DNA from: Ganoderma boninense | Taxonomy: Eukaryota > Basidiomycota > Agaricomycetes > Polyporales > Polyporaceae | Direction: 5' to 3' | Assembly (NCBI GenBank): GCA_002900995.3 | Contig: CM035313.1 | Coordinates: 1,426,001 to 1,490,000, forward strand | Length of the DNA stretch: 64,000 nucleotides | Shown: positions 36,040-46,435 of the stretch, piece after piece | How positions within the stretch are numbered: position 1 is the stretch's first letter | Layout: the number at the start of each line of letters is the position of its first letter | Program-made: the position numbers and the translations under genes | Notes under the pieces: model-generated | Databases searched by the model: none | What the model was told of the DNA's origin: nothing | Seen by the model: the letters and a program-made list of their open reading frames with translations, nothing else

Positions 36040-37977
36040 CTAGTCGCTGTCGTCCTCTGTGCTCTCATCGTCATCGTCGGAATCCTGGTCTTCCGATGTC
36101 TCGTGTGCGGTCCAGTCCGAGATTTCGAGCTTCTCGGCTTTGGCGCTCTCTATTCATGGTATTAGTACAGCCCAAGACGAAGTGAATGGGGTTTAACCCA
36201 CCTCCTGCAGCCACTTCGTAGCTGGGCTGGGTGACGCAGCGAGACAAGTCTGCTTTTGTGCCGACCTTGGTATATGCGCCAAGGATGCAGCCCTCCAGCC
36301 TCGCGCTATGCCAGCCACCATCGTCAGACAACCTGTCTCTCCATTCAGACGAATTTTGACTCGTACCCATCAGCAATGACACAGTGGTCGAGGATCACAC
36401 AGCCCACGATCTTCGCCATCTTTCCAATAACGCAATGCTTCCCGATCACCGACCGCTTGATGCTCGCCCGCTCCTCGACCTTGGTCGACCGTCCAATCAT
36501 GGAGTCTCCGGAGATTTGAGCTTTCTGGTCGATTAGCGAGCGATTTTCGGGATCGGAAGGAAGGGTGTAAGTCGTCTGGCCAAGGAACTAGACGGGAGAA
36601 GGAGTTGGATGAGAACGTTCGGGATATGGCGGCCAGCTGAAGACTCACAAACCGGTTGAGGTCGAGGTATGAATGAAGATTGTTGGCACGCAGCGCAAAG
36701 CCGGACGAGGCACGGTGCACGACAAGGCCGACACGAAGGCTGGGCTCAACGGCGTGTTCGTCCGAGTCGTCGACGGGCGAGGGTACGATTGATCGCATAT
36801 GCTCGTCGACCGGTTCGTGATCCAATTCCGATTGCCTTAGACGGTCGTTTTTTGCGGGAAGATGGAGTGTCGAATGCTTGAGGGCCATTCCTTGGGAGAC
36901 GTTGTTCGACACAGGGCTAAGAACTTAGAGAAGACCCTGTCAGTTATCGTGCAAGGTTGCGGAGCGAAAAATCTTACTATTTCCATACTTCTCTCGCCGA
37001 GTTTGTTGATACTGTGGCTTGCACAGCCACGGGATGAACTCGTCCCGGATGGAATCGAGGTGCGCCTTCTCGGTGAGCGCGTCGAGAACCGCCCTTTTGC
37101 AGACATAGACATGAGAATCTCGGAAGCTCGACGAAAGCTTCGTTCGTGGGTATCTGCGGTGCATTGCGTGAGTCAGAGGAGGTTTGAACTTGGGAGAGGA
37201 TCGAATACCGACTTCGCAAGAAGGCTCATGCGCAGCTCGAACTCTTCGTTGTTCTTGTCTGCATCGTCTGGTGTGTCAACATGCAGCAACGTTCCTGATC
37301 GTTCGTCATACACGATCGGAACGTTCGTTGGGAGGATACCCCACTCCTCGGTCACAATCGATTTGTCTGCACGGCTCGCCTCGTAGAAGCAGGTTGTGGC
37401 AATGGAGCCGTCATACGTTGTCTCCGTTCGGAATTTGTTCAAGAGCTGTGTGAGGGAGAGCGCAGGCGGAGGAACGAAGTCGCATGGAAGGACTACAAAG
37501 TCCGACTGAATGCGAGAGGAAAAGTGGCGGAGGAGGGTGCATGTCCCAACTGCTAGGTCTTGTGACTCCTCGTAGGTCTGGAGGTCGATTCTTAGAGTGG
37601 GAAAGGATGAGGAATCGGATTGGATATAGTTTGACATTGCGGAGCGATGCGATGTTGGACAAATGAGCAAGACGTCTGGAGGGAGTGATGAGAGAGGTAT
37701 CGGGACTAAAACATGAAGAAAATATGTGTACCAGTTATGCCAGATTGCTCTATCCAAGAGAGAGAATATTCTATCATCGGTTTGTTTGCAATGGATAGCA
37801 GTGCCTTTGGAGACGGTTCGTCGCCATGATTGCTCGTGAGCGGTATGAGCCTATAGATATGTTAATTCTGCAGGACGCAAAGAGCATCCTGATGCCATAC
37901 TCATTTCCGAACCCCGCGAGGACTACAGCGAGGAACTCGCGGGTTACGATCTTGTTGGATGACTCGTCGAAGTCCAT
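36040..37977 (-). CDS. GCD1: Translation factor eIF2B subunit gamma
   Basis: Exons: 37977-37901, 37850-37732, 37675-37213, 37153-36978, 36923-36649, 36587-36367, 36305-36202, 36149-36040; 514 aa. The N-terminal nucleotidyltransferase-like domain shows EFLAVVLAGFGNELIPLT, PKALLSIANKPMIEYSLSW and DVLLICPTSHRS. The C-terminal left-handed beta-helix is visible as hexapeptide repeats (IGRSTKVEERASIKRSVIGKHC..., LEGCILGAYTKVG). The end is acidic (SEDQDSDDDDESTEDDSD). It is part of the decameric GDP/GTP exchange factor for eIF2. The eIF2 alpha gene is in the same window and eIF3c is the convergent neighbour. Confidence 0.93.
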
Positions 37978-38123
37978 GGTCAAGCTGCAAACCTCGATCT
38001 AGGGTTCGACGAGTCAGTATGCCGTGACAAGCGCTCGCGTTCCCTCAGATCTTCAGATCTCGACACCGCATTCTTTCTTTCGGCGCTCTTTCAGCAAGTC
38101 CATCTGGCATCTGCGGCTAGTAC

Positions 38124-39000
38124 TTACTGGTCAAACCACTCCAAGAGTTCCTGCTGAATGTCCCCGTTGCCATGGTAGCATCCATGGATGATGTAGGTGT
38201 TGAGATCTATATTTGCATGGCACAGCGGCGAGTATGGAGGCATCCCCATTGAGAAGACGTGCTGGCCCAACTCTGCCAGCGCAAGCCCAGCAGCGAGGTG
38301 CGCCAGGACTTGGTAATCTTTATCGTAGGCAGCCTTGCCTTGTTAAGAGATTGCATTTCTGACATTTTTATATCAGGTGTGTCAAAAGACCGCTTGCTTC
38401 TGCTCATTTAGATGGATAGTAATACGGCTTTCCGTGATGTCCTCTTCGAGACTTGAAAACGTCCTTTCAACGGATACTTCGTAGTGAAGTACAAGCGTGC
38501 GTAGAGTGTTTACACTGCATACATTCCACGTACACGTGAAGCAGTCCGAGGAGACTGGGCCCCAGCGGTTAACCTCATGACTGCGATGAATGTTTTTAGT
38601 TTCTATTCGCCATTCTGACCATTAAAATTTATTTTACTTGTTTGGATCTGAGCCAGAAATTCCTAGTGGCATCCGTAAGGTCTGCTTCAAATTCCTCAGG
38701 CAGATCTGCAGGTGAGAAGCTAGCAGATATAAATTCATCTTGCACACGACTTCAAGAAGTTATTCATATCGTTTAATATGCCCTTTTCTCCCTTTCACTA
38801 CATGGTATTCACCTTGTTATGAGCTATCTCTTTCTCTCCATTCCTCTATTTCGCGTTCACACGAGGGTATGCTTCATTCAGAGCTCTCAGTGGGCTGCCC
38901 CTTGATGTTAACGTCCCTTTGATTGGTACGTAGGCGGTTTCCGCTGCCCACCATAAGCCCAGATTATCATTATGCTACCGTCGTCGTCATAACCCTTCAT
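38124..39000 (-). CDS. Unrecognised spliced gene or gene relic
   Basis: Three consecutive exons join in phase: about 38749-38638, 38573-38391 and 38333-38124. The introns are 64 and 57 bp, with GT donors and a CTTAAC branch in the last. The encoded C-terminal part reads ...PEEFEADLTDATRNFWLRSKQ, VNRWGPVSSDCFTCTWNV, HYEVSVERTFSSLEEDITES, then AAYDKDYQVLAHLAAGLALAELGQHVF and NTYIIHGCYHGNGDIQQ, ending LLEWFDQ. The upstream part is uncertain: an ATG at 39000 opens MKGYDDDGSIMIIWAYGG, but the exons between 38930 and 38750 do not resolve cleanly. I recognise no family. The SVERTFSS string faintly recalls hAT transposase C-termini, which is a guess only. Could be a rapidly evolving gene or a decaying one. 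Confidence 0.45.
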
Positions 39001-39343
39001 AACCAGTGTACGAGAATGCTACTATATTCCGAGGCTGTGCTTGATCGACGGATGAAAGTTGCGAAGACGCTAGCGTTGGTGGCGCGGTCGGTTGTCGGAG
39101 CGCCGGGCTCGGGGCCATTGGATGCGGACCGAGTGTTGTGTGTCTTGGTCGCCTCGGAGCTCTGTCAAAGTGCCTCATGCTGTCCTCTGCCGCTGGCCTT
39201 GCTTGACACGTCTCCTGGCTGTTGTTTGTCGCGGGGCTCCTTCTCCATGGTTCTTCTCTTCGGGCTGGTTCTCAACATCCACAGTCCTCTTCTTCCTCCC
39301 TGTCCCCGCACTCCCCGTCTTCTCCTAGGACCACCCATACACC
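39001..39343. promoter_or_regulatory. Promoter region of the Nak1-type kinase
   Basis: 343 bp upstream of the kinase ATG. Pyrimidine-rich from 39270 to 39340. Also the likely 5' flank of the unrecognised minus-strand gene. No other signal. Confidence 0.45.
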
Positions 39344-42343
39344 ATGCCCCCGGTCTCCGTCCATCAGCTTTACCAACGTCTTGAAACCGTGGGAAAGGGC
39401 GCATATGGCTCCGTGCACAAGGGCAGGGACCTCCGCACGGGCGAGGTAGTTGCTCTCAAGATCATCGACTTGGACACCGAGGACGACGATGTGGGCGACA
39501 TCCAGCGCGAGGTCGCCCTCCTCACCCAGCTCCGGGACGCACCAAATGTCACCAAATACTTCGGATGCTTCATGGATGGCCCAAGGGTCTGGATTGTCAT
39601 GGAGTATGCGCAAGGCGGCAGCGTACGGACCCTGATGAAAGCCTGCAAGGACAGTGTCGTCGAGGAGAAGTACGTTTCGATCATCACCCGCGAGGTCCTC
39701 AACGGCCTCAGCTACCTCCACAAGTCCTCCATCATACACCGTGATCTCAAGGCTGCGAACATCCTCGTCACTTCTACCGGGAAGGTCATGATTTGCGACT
39801 TTGGTGTCTCCGCGCTCCTCGTTACCGCTTCTAGCAAGCGGAATACCCTTGTCGGTACTCCCCATTGGATGGCGCCGGAGGTTGCGCATGCATCTGCATA
39901 CGACACTAAGGCCGATATCTGGAGCTTGGGCATTATGATCTACGAAATGATCAAGGGGAGCGCCCCCAATTCGCACATCGTAGACCAGGCCAAGCTCATC
40001 CAACTCATCCCGCGTATGAAACCACCGAGGTTAGCTGAAGGAGAGGCGTCCAAAGAATTGCGGGATTTCGTGGCGGCATGTTTGCGAGAGTCGCCAAGCG
40101 ACGTACGTAAGCCCACTCTTGCTCTGAGTTCACGAAGCTCACGCCATAGGACTGCAGAGACTCTCCGCCGACGAGCTATCCAAGACCAAGTGGATTGTGT
40201 CAATCCGCAAAAGCCCTGTCACCGTCTTGAAGGACCTGATCCTCCGCTATGATGCGTGGACTAAGGGCGGTGGTGTTCGTGCGAGTATGGCCGCACCTCT
40301 CCCGTGGGAGGAAGAAGAGGAACGAGAGCGCAAGTATGTGTCTACTGCATTTTTCGCCATGTTCAGAGCCTAACGTTTAATGGGACCCTCAGTCAGTACG
40401 CAGAGACTTCCACCGATGACGAAAACCCATGGGAGTTCGACACAGTGAGAGGGAGATCGACCTCCAGTATTGAGCCCGACAGCTCGCTACTTGCGTTATT
40501 GAAAGACGAATCGGCAGGTGAACAGCCAACTGTCCGACCGCCACCTATCTCCAATGTCCCTGCTACTTTGCGCGACCTCTTTGATTATGGTGACCCCCCT
40601 CCACCAGAACCCTTCCGCATGCCTACGTTTGAGACGCCGTCAGACGATCCACTGTTGACGAACCCATCTCTTAACATTTCCACCACCCCTGCACGCGGGC
40701 GTAGTCCTTCCAATCTGGTCACACCGGAATCTACTCATGGCGAGGACTTAAGAACTGCGAAACAATCTAGCTTCGTGTTTCCTCCCAAGGCATTGACTCC
40801 CCGTTCAAAGTCGTCCGGTGGTGAACAAGATGGGAACGACATCCCTCCTGTTTCTCCTGTTGAACGAAAGCGGGAGCGGCTTCCCCCTCTCGGCCCTGGA
40901 ATCCCAAGGATGCTTGCACCAACCTTGACCGACAGTGACGAAAGGCCCACGATTCCACCCTCCAACAAGACTGGTCCAACTTACCGAGAAAAACGGTCAA
41001 CCAGTGGCATGCCCGATATTGAAATTCCGGAGCCCTCTGGCGTTGCTGCCGCTGCCGATAGTCCTCCGCCTATCGTCCTATCTGCTTCCTCCCCCGAACA
41101 GACGACTACGGGCCTGCCACTTTTGAATCGGAAGCGGTCGCAGAGTAGCGTTGCTGGACCGTCCTCTTCCCCTGTCCCCTCCACACATCGGGAACGCAAC
41201 CTCGCTACTCCCGACTTTCGCTTCCCTCCCATTGCGCCCAGCCCTCTCAGTTTTGACCGGGATGCTGCTGCTGCTTCCCCCACACCCACCTTCCGACTGA
41301 ATCATGGGCACGACCGACGATCACCGACACACTCCAGCGTGTCCACGATATCCACGATTTCTACCTCCTCTAGCGTCCACCAGACTTCTCAATCCTTGGA
41401 TGCGTCCATCCTCCCGAAACGTCTTGCTTCGCCGGGAGGATCCCTCCCAACACCACCGCCGATTATGCGCGCAAGATCGGCTACCGCGACAACAGAGTCG
41501 AGTCCGTTCGCTGCTGCACAGAACTCCATCATGAATCCGAAGACGCCGTCCAGGCGACCTAGCCTGAACCGCCTAGTATCTGCTCCCGCGCTCGAGATGC
41601 CCCTCCGACCGTTTGCTCGAAGTCAAGACCGTAGCGGTAGCCCGGTGGAGTCGACATTCAGTACATCTACTGGCATGCCTTTACCCGGTCTCCGAGAGGT
41701 CCTAAAGGTAACGCATATACCTCGTCTCAGCTTAGCCATATCTAACCCTTGTTCATAGATCCCGACGATCAATTTCGAGCATAAGCAAAGCCACGTAGAT
41801 TTACTACCTCCGTCGCCAGCACCCTATCCCATCCCCGCAAGACCCGTAAAGCCTCCATCGCATAGCCTCACCCAGCTAAACTCGACCGCCTCGTCCTCCA
41901 CGACCTCCCTGAACTCCCTCTCTTCGCAACCGAACATGTCCTCCACCGACCTCCGTCTCATGGCCATGTCAATATCCGAAGCGTCCTACTCCTCCCACTC
42001 GCGCTCCTTATCCCTCGGCGGCTCCCAGACGCTCACCGCCATCCCCGCCGACCTGCCCCCCATCCGGCCGCTCGACCTGGACCCACTCATGCACTCGCAC
42101 GAGCTGACACACGCGGAGCTCGCGCGCACGGTCGATGACCTGCAAAAGTGGATGTCCATTGTCGAAGTCGGGCTCGTGCAGATGCTCGACCGCTCTGCAC
42201 AAGACCAGCTCACGATCGAGGAGGAGTCGGAGGAGGTTGTCCTGTACGACCGCTACCTCCAGGACGAGCTCGGGCCCCTCCCTCCCTCGGACGGACGGAC
42301 GACCGCTTCTACACCGTATCCGGTGCCTGTTGCGCTGGAGTAG
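39344..42343 (+). CDS. Ste20-family GCKIII/Nak1-type protein kinase
   Basis: Exons: 39344-40102, 40158-40333, 40393-41707, 41759-42343; 944 aa. The kinase domain occupies residues about 9-265. It has the Gly loop VGKGAYGSV, catalytic Lys in ALKIIDLDTEDDDVGDIQRE, HRDLKAANI, DFGVSA and the GTPHWMAPE activation segment. The VMEYAQGGSVRTLM and DIWSLGI segments are typical of GCKIII/MST3-like kinases such as fission yeast Nak1 or Ustilago Don3. These control polarity, septation and morphogenesis. All catalytic residues are present. About 600 residues of Ser/Pro-rich, probably disordered tail follow, ending in a short helical conserved segment (HAELARTVDDLQKWMSIVEVGLVQML) that may be the partner-binding region. 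Confidence 0.93.
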
Positions 42344-42897
42344 GCTGGAGCTTGCGCTGTACGTGCGTACTTATGTATGTATTGGGTGGTGGTCGTGTGA
42401 TGGGTTTGCGTCAGTTGATAGCTCGGATTTCTTCATTTGCTTTCGACTTCGTTGTTGACGGATTGTGAACACTCTGGATGTTTGCTGAGACGTTATCGGC
42501 CCGTGCTTTAGAGACATTCCTGCATGTATAACATTACGACCAGCTTCCTGCAATGTGTAAGCTTACTAGCACACCACATCTGCTCACTTGAGTTTGCATT
42601 GAACGCTTGAGGATCACCGCTTTCGTTGCCCACGGAGACTTCCGAACGGGCACCAACGATGTCATTGCCTGCGTCACTACAGTAATGTATGTGCCGCAAT
42701 GCCCCGTAAACTGGATGTTCAAACAGTCCTGGGCGACTATGCTGAGCGAAGTTATGAGATGGAAATTTCAAGCTTCGTCGGGCCTGCATACTTCGTGGTA
42801 TCATGGGAGTCTAGTGGCGGCTAGTTGTACATATGTACCAATATTATATAGTGCGACAGAGCGAATGCGTGCAACAAATGGATGAGGAATAACTTAT
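42344..42897. other. Convergent 3' intergenic region
   Basis: 554 bp between the kinase stop and the APS kinase stop. AT-richer at 42840-42900. Short open frames on both strands lack motifs. Likely 3' UTRs only. Confidence 0.5.
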
Positions 42898-43917
42898 TTA
42901 GATGAACTTATTCTCCGTGAGGTACTCTGTGATACGTCGCACGGCCTCAGTCACGTCGCATTCATCCGTCTTGATGTGGACCTCGGGCTTCTCTGGTGCC
43001 TCGTACGGCGCCGAGATACCAGTGAAGTCTGTATGCACGTGCCCAGATAGTCAGAACAGCTACAGAGAGGCCGCATACAAGGGAGAGGGAGAGACGCACC
43101 CTTGATCTCGCCGGCGCGCGCCTTCTTGTAGAGCCCCTTGGGGTCACGCTGCTCCACAACGCTGAGGGGTGCATCGACGAAGACCTCGACGAAGGCGAGG
43201 CCTGCCTTCTCGTGCAGCTCACGCGCGACTGCGCGGTCCGCCCGGTACGGGGAGATGAACGCGGTGAGGGTGATGCAGCACGAGTCCGCGAAGAGCTTCG
43301 AGACCTATTCAGCGGGATGGCGTGCCGTGGCATGGGGGTGACCGCCCGGGGAATCGGGCGCATAGGGGAGGAGGGTACATGATACATGAGCAAGCGGCAC
43401 AGAGCGAAGGGGTGGGTGGAGGTGCGACGGGACGCACCTCGCCGATCCTGCGGATGTTCTCGACGCGGGACTTCTCGTCGAACCCGAGGTCCTTGTTGAG
43501 TCCGAAGCGGATGTTGTCGCCGTCGAGCCGGTAGGTGAACTTGTGGAGGTGGAGGAGGTGCTGCTCGAGCGCACAGGCGATCGTCGACTGCACCCCGCGG
43601 CCCCCACATGCCCACCCCGCAACGGGCACGCAGCGCACGCGATGACGTCAGAGGGATGCGTGGAGAGAAGAAGAGAGGGGAGACGTGAGCTGCTCCGCTC
43701 GCGGGATGCTGGTGCTGATCCGCACGCACCTTCCCGCTCGCGCTCAGCCCTGTAAACCAGATAGTGACCCCCTTCTGGGTGAGCAGCGTCGCGCGATCCG
43801 CCGCGTTGACCGAGCCTGCAAGATCGATCAACGTCCACCCGTTCATGCCACTACTGGTCGCATCACCCGAAGGCACGCATGGTCCGCACCTTGGTGGAAA
43901 GTGATGTTGGTTGACAT
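42898..43917 (-). CDS. MET14: Adenylyl-sulfate (APS) kinase
   Basis: Exons: 43917-43890, 43815-43730, 43587-43438, 43304-43100, 43028-42898; 199 aa, the normal length. It phosphorylates APS to PAPS in sulfate assimilation. The N-terminus is [10 protein letters not shown]. The P-loop GLSASGKST is split by an intron after the Lys codon. Further motifs are [27 protein letters not shown] and FISPYRADR, then the lid region [12 protein letters not shown] and [10 protein letters not shown]. The ATP- and APS-binding residues visible are intact. Intron 2 is 142 bp. Confidence 0.95.
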
Positions 43918-44584
43918 GTCTTCGGATCGTTCTTTAAAAAAAAAAGGTGTCTGGTGTGCGGGGATGGCGATCGCGGTGTGTCTGGAGACGGTTTTTGAGG
44001 TAGGCGGGGCTGCTCGCGCCACGATGATATATGTACTGCTCCCGCACGTGATACGTTCCGTCGCCGGTGCGCGTCGCGCCTCTCTTGCAGCGAATCGCGC
44101 GCGAGAGAATTCGCGGGGGCAGCGTACAGATGATTCAGCTCCCTCTCAATTCCAGATTGCTGCCAGAATCGGATGCGGGTTGCCCAATGGTGGCGCGCTG
44201 GTATGTTCAACCCCCGAGTACCAGCGGCCAACGCATGGGAGAGCGGTGGTCACTAGGGACCTCCTACTGGCTCAGGCGAAGCTCCCGGTTGAGATGTGAC
44301 AATCAAGCATTCAGATTTTTGGAATGGCTGTTCTGGCCAAGGCATGATTAATGGGTATGTCATACAGGTAAGTAGCTACACGTGCGACGAATGCGGATGT
44401 CGTGGTATAACATGCGAAAGCGCGGCAGACGAGTCGTGACAGGACATGATACAGAGAAGCCAAGAACCGAAGCATACAAGGCCACTTTAAACGATCAAGC
44501 ACTGGGTGTTCGCCCCTTGACCGTTCCGTGCACTGGGGGCAAACGACGAGAAAAAGGTGTGAGAATATGATGGATTGGTGTTGC
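43918..44584. promoter_or_regulatory. APS kinase upstream region
   Basis: 667 bp between the APS kinase start and the stop of the peptidase gene. It includes an A10-11 run at about 43936-43946 and a TATATA-like string near 44026-44033 (minus strand, about 110 bp upstream of the ATG). No gene found. Confidence 0.45.
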
Positions 44585-45710
44585 TTACGGTTGGTGAAAC
44601 CGCCCGCAGACCCAAAGAATCACCCGCTGGATGGCATCCGTGACCTGCTCCGAGCTCAACGGCTGGTCCACCGGCGGGCAGTGCATGAAGAGCACAGGGG
44701 TACTCTTGATTGGCGTGTTCCGTTCCTTGAACTTCTCCTGCGGAGCGACGAGCCTCTTCGCCTCTGCAAGCGAGCAATAGAAGATGAAGTCGCACAAGTA
44801 GTGACCGGCGTCCATGGACGAGTACACCTGCTGCGGCCGGCGCACGGGAACAGTCAATCGGTCAAGCGCACAGGGAATATGGAACCAGGGACGCACGTCA
44901 ATGCCGTTCTCCTTCAGGTGCACAATAAGCTTCGGTACGTCGATCTCTGTCGAGAGCTCGTCCGGGAAGGTCTCGTACCCCTTGCCGAACCCGCGGTTCG
45001 GCGCTGGGGGAATGTCCACAACCTCCGCGCCGCTGGGCCCGGCCATAGGCAACCCCGGGACATCGATAGTCCCCGCCAGCATACGCTCCATGCGGGCAAG
45101 CTCAGCCTCTGCGTCGATTCCGATCGTGTCCTTTGGTAGATGAACGATGGGCGCGTACTCTCCGTCACCGTCCTTCATGCGGTATCCGTTCTTATGGCCT
45201 AACCTCTCAATGCGGAGGGGACCACGACCGGCAACTCCGACGTGGAAGATGAAGTCGTAGCCGTTAGCTGGGGGCGGGGGGACGGCAAAGTTGGGATCAT
45301 TCGGACTGGGGAGGACAGGGGGTCGGCCATGGAGGCCAGGGACGGTGCTGAGGACCGCCTGGTAGGAGACGGGGATCTCGAGAGCTGTGATGTGGATCTG
45401 CTGTGGGCGGCGGAGGAATTCCTCCATCTCGTCTGTGACCATCGCAGTGTCGCTGTGGAGGAGAAGTTCCGCGGGAGGGTCCTTGTAGATGATGGTATTG
45501 TGGAGGGATTTGACGGCCAGCCATGACGGGTTTTCGGCGTATCTGCCCCAAGGCTTTGGGCGAGGCGAGGAGGAGGAGAACAAGGGCGCTGTGCTATAAG
45601 TATGGGAGGATGAAGGACTGAGGATACTAGCAACGCACGCCACAGCCAGTTACGAGGACGCGGAGCGCGTTGGGGTCGATTCCGTCGGTGGCCGGCACAA
45701 TAGGCGGCAT
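44585..45710 (-). CDS. Pyroglutamyl-peptidase I-like cysteine peptidase (C15)
   Basis: Exons proposed: 45710-45644 and 45588-44585; 356 aa. Exon 1 encodes MPPIVPATDGIDPNALRVLVTG and exon 2 starts near PLFSSSSP...YAENPSWLAVKSL. C15 motifs are ALEIPVSYQAVLSTVP, YDFIFHVGVAGRGPLRIERLGH, the catalytic cysteine in SMDAGHYLCDFIFYCSLAEA, and the catalytic histidine in VLFMHCPPVDQPL. It should remove N-terminal pyroglutamate from peptides. A central insertion of about 80 residues (IDAEAELARM...IPPAPNRGFG) makes it longer than bacterial enzymes (about 215 aa). The first splice junction replaces the usual TGFGPF and is the least certain part. Confidence 0.85.
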
Positions 45711-46435
45711 GGTGCACGACTAGTGAAGGCTGGGAAGAGGCTGTCTTGCAAAGGGCGGCGGCGGTGAAGAGAGAGGGCGAGAAGAAGTGAGGGAGAAGGG
45801 CAAGTTATGTAAAGCGGAGGGACTTTGTCGGGGGCCGGGACGGAGAGAGAGACGGAGCTGAGACACTCAGCCTCAGACGATCGATGCAGGGCTACAGCAC
45901 GGGCACGTCCCACCCCAATTGTCCACGAACTCAATCTGCTCCACATCTCGGCCACACTCACTCGCCCTCGCCCCCATGACCCCCTCCTGCTCTGACCCTA
46001 CAATCTCCGCCACTCGCGTCTTCATCCAATCCATTCAAAAATGTGCACAGTTCCTCCACCTTTCGTTTGCCAGGCACTGCGAGTCGGATCTTGACTGTTT
46101 GCTTCTCGCCTCCCATGCGATCAACACGGGGAGCGCGGACCGTGGCTTAGGTTACGTCAAGGTTGTGTGAACGAGAGGAGACCTGGTTACACAACCGAGC
46201 CGACGGCGACCTGGTGTGATACCGCAGCCCCTCAGAAGACGTGTCAGACTCGGCATGACGAGGAGCTTGGCCCGACAAATGGAAGGGAATAAGCGCTCTT
46301 GAATTTGACGCCTGAGAAATCGGAGCACGTGATCGACGCGTCGTAGAGACGCCGTGGGGAACGCGACTGCGTGTCTCTCTCTTTGATCGTCCTGCGCCGG
46401 TCCTCGCTGTACACCCTTCTAGTCTTCGCAGGAAG
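45711..46435. promoter_or_regulatory. Divergent promoter, peptidase / Mgs1
   Basis: 725 bp between divergent ATGs, with no credible open frame. Pyrimidine-rich near 45960-46070. Likely carries both promoters. Confidence 0.5.

Noticed and set aside
39272..40003. 243-codon minus-strand open frame
   Set aside because: Antisense of the Nak1-type kinase domain, which has every catalytic motif in its own frame.
42962..43876. 304-codon minus-strand open frame overlapping APS kinase
   Set aside because: Contains only exon 2 of APS kinase in frame and then runs through introns; the spliced model gives the complete 199-aa enzyme.
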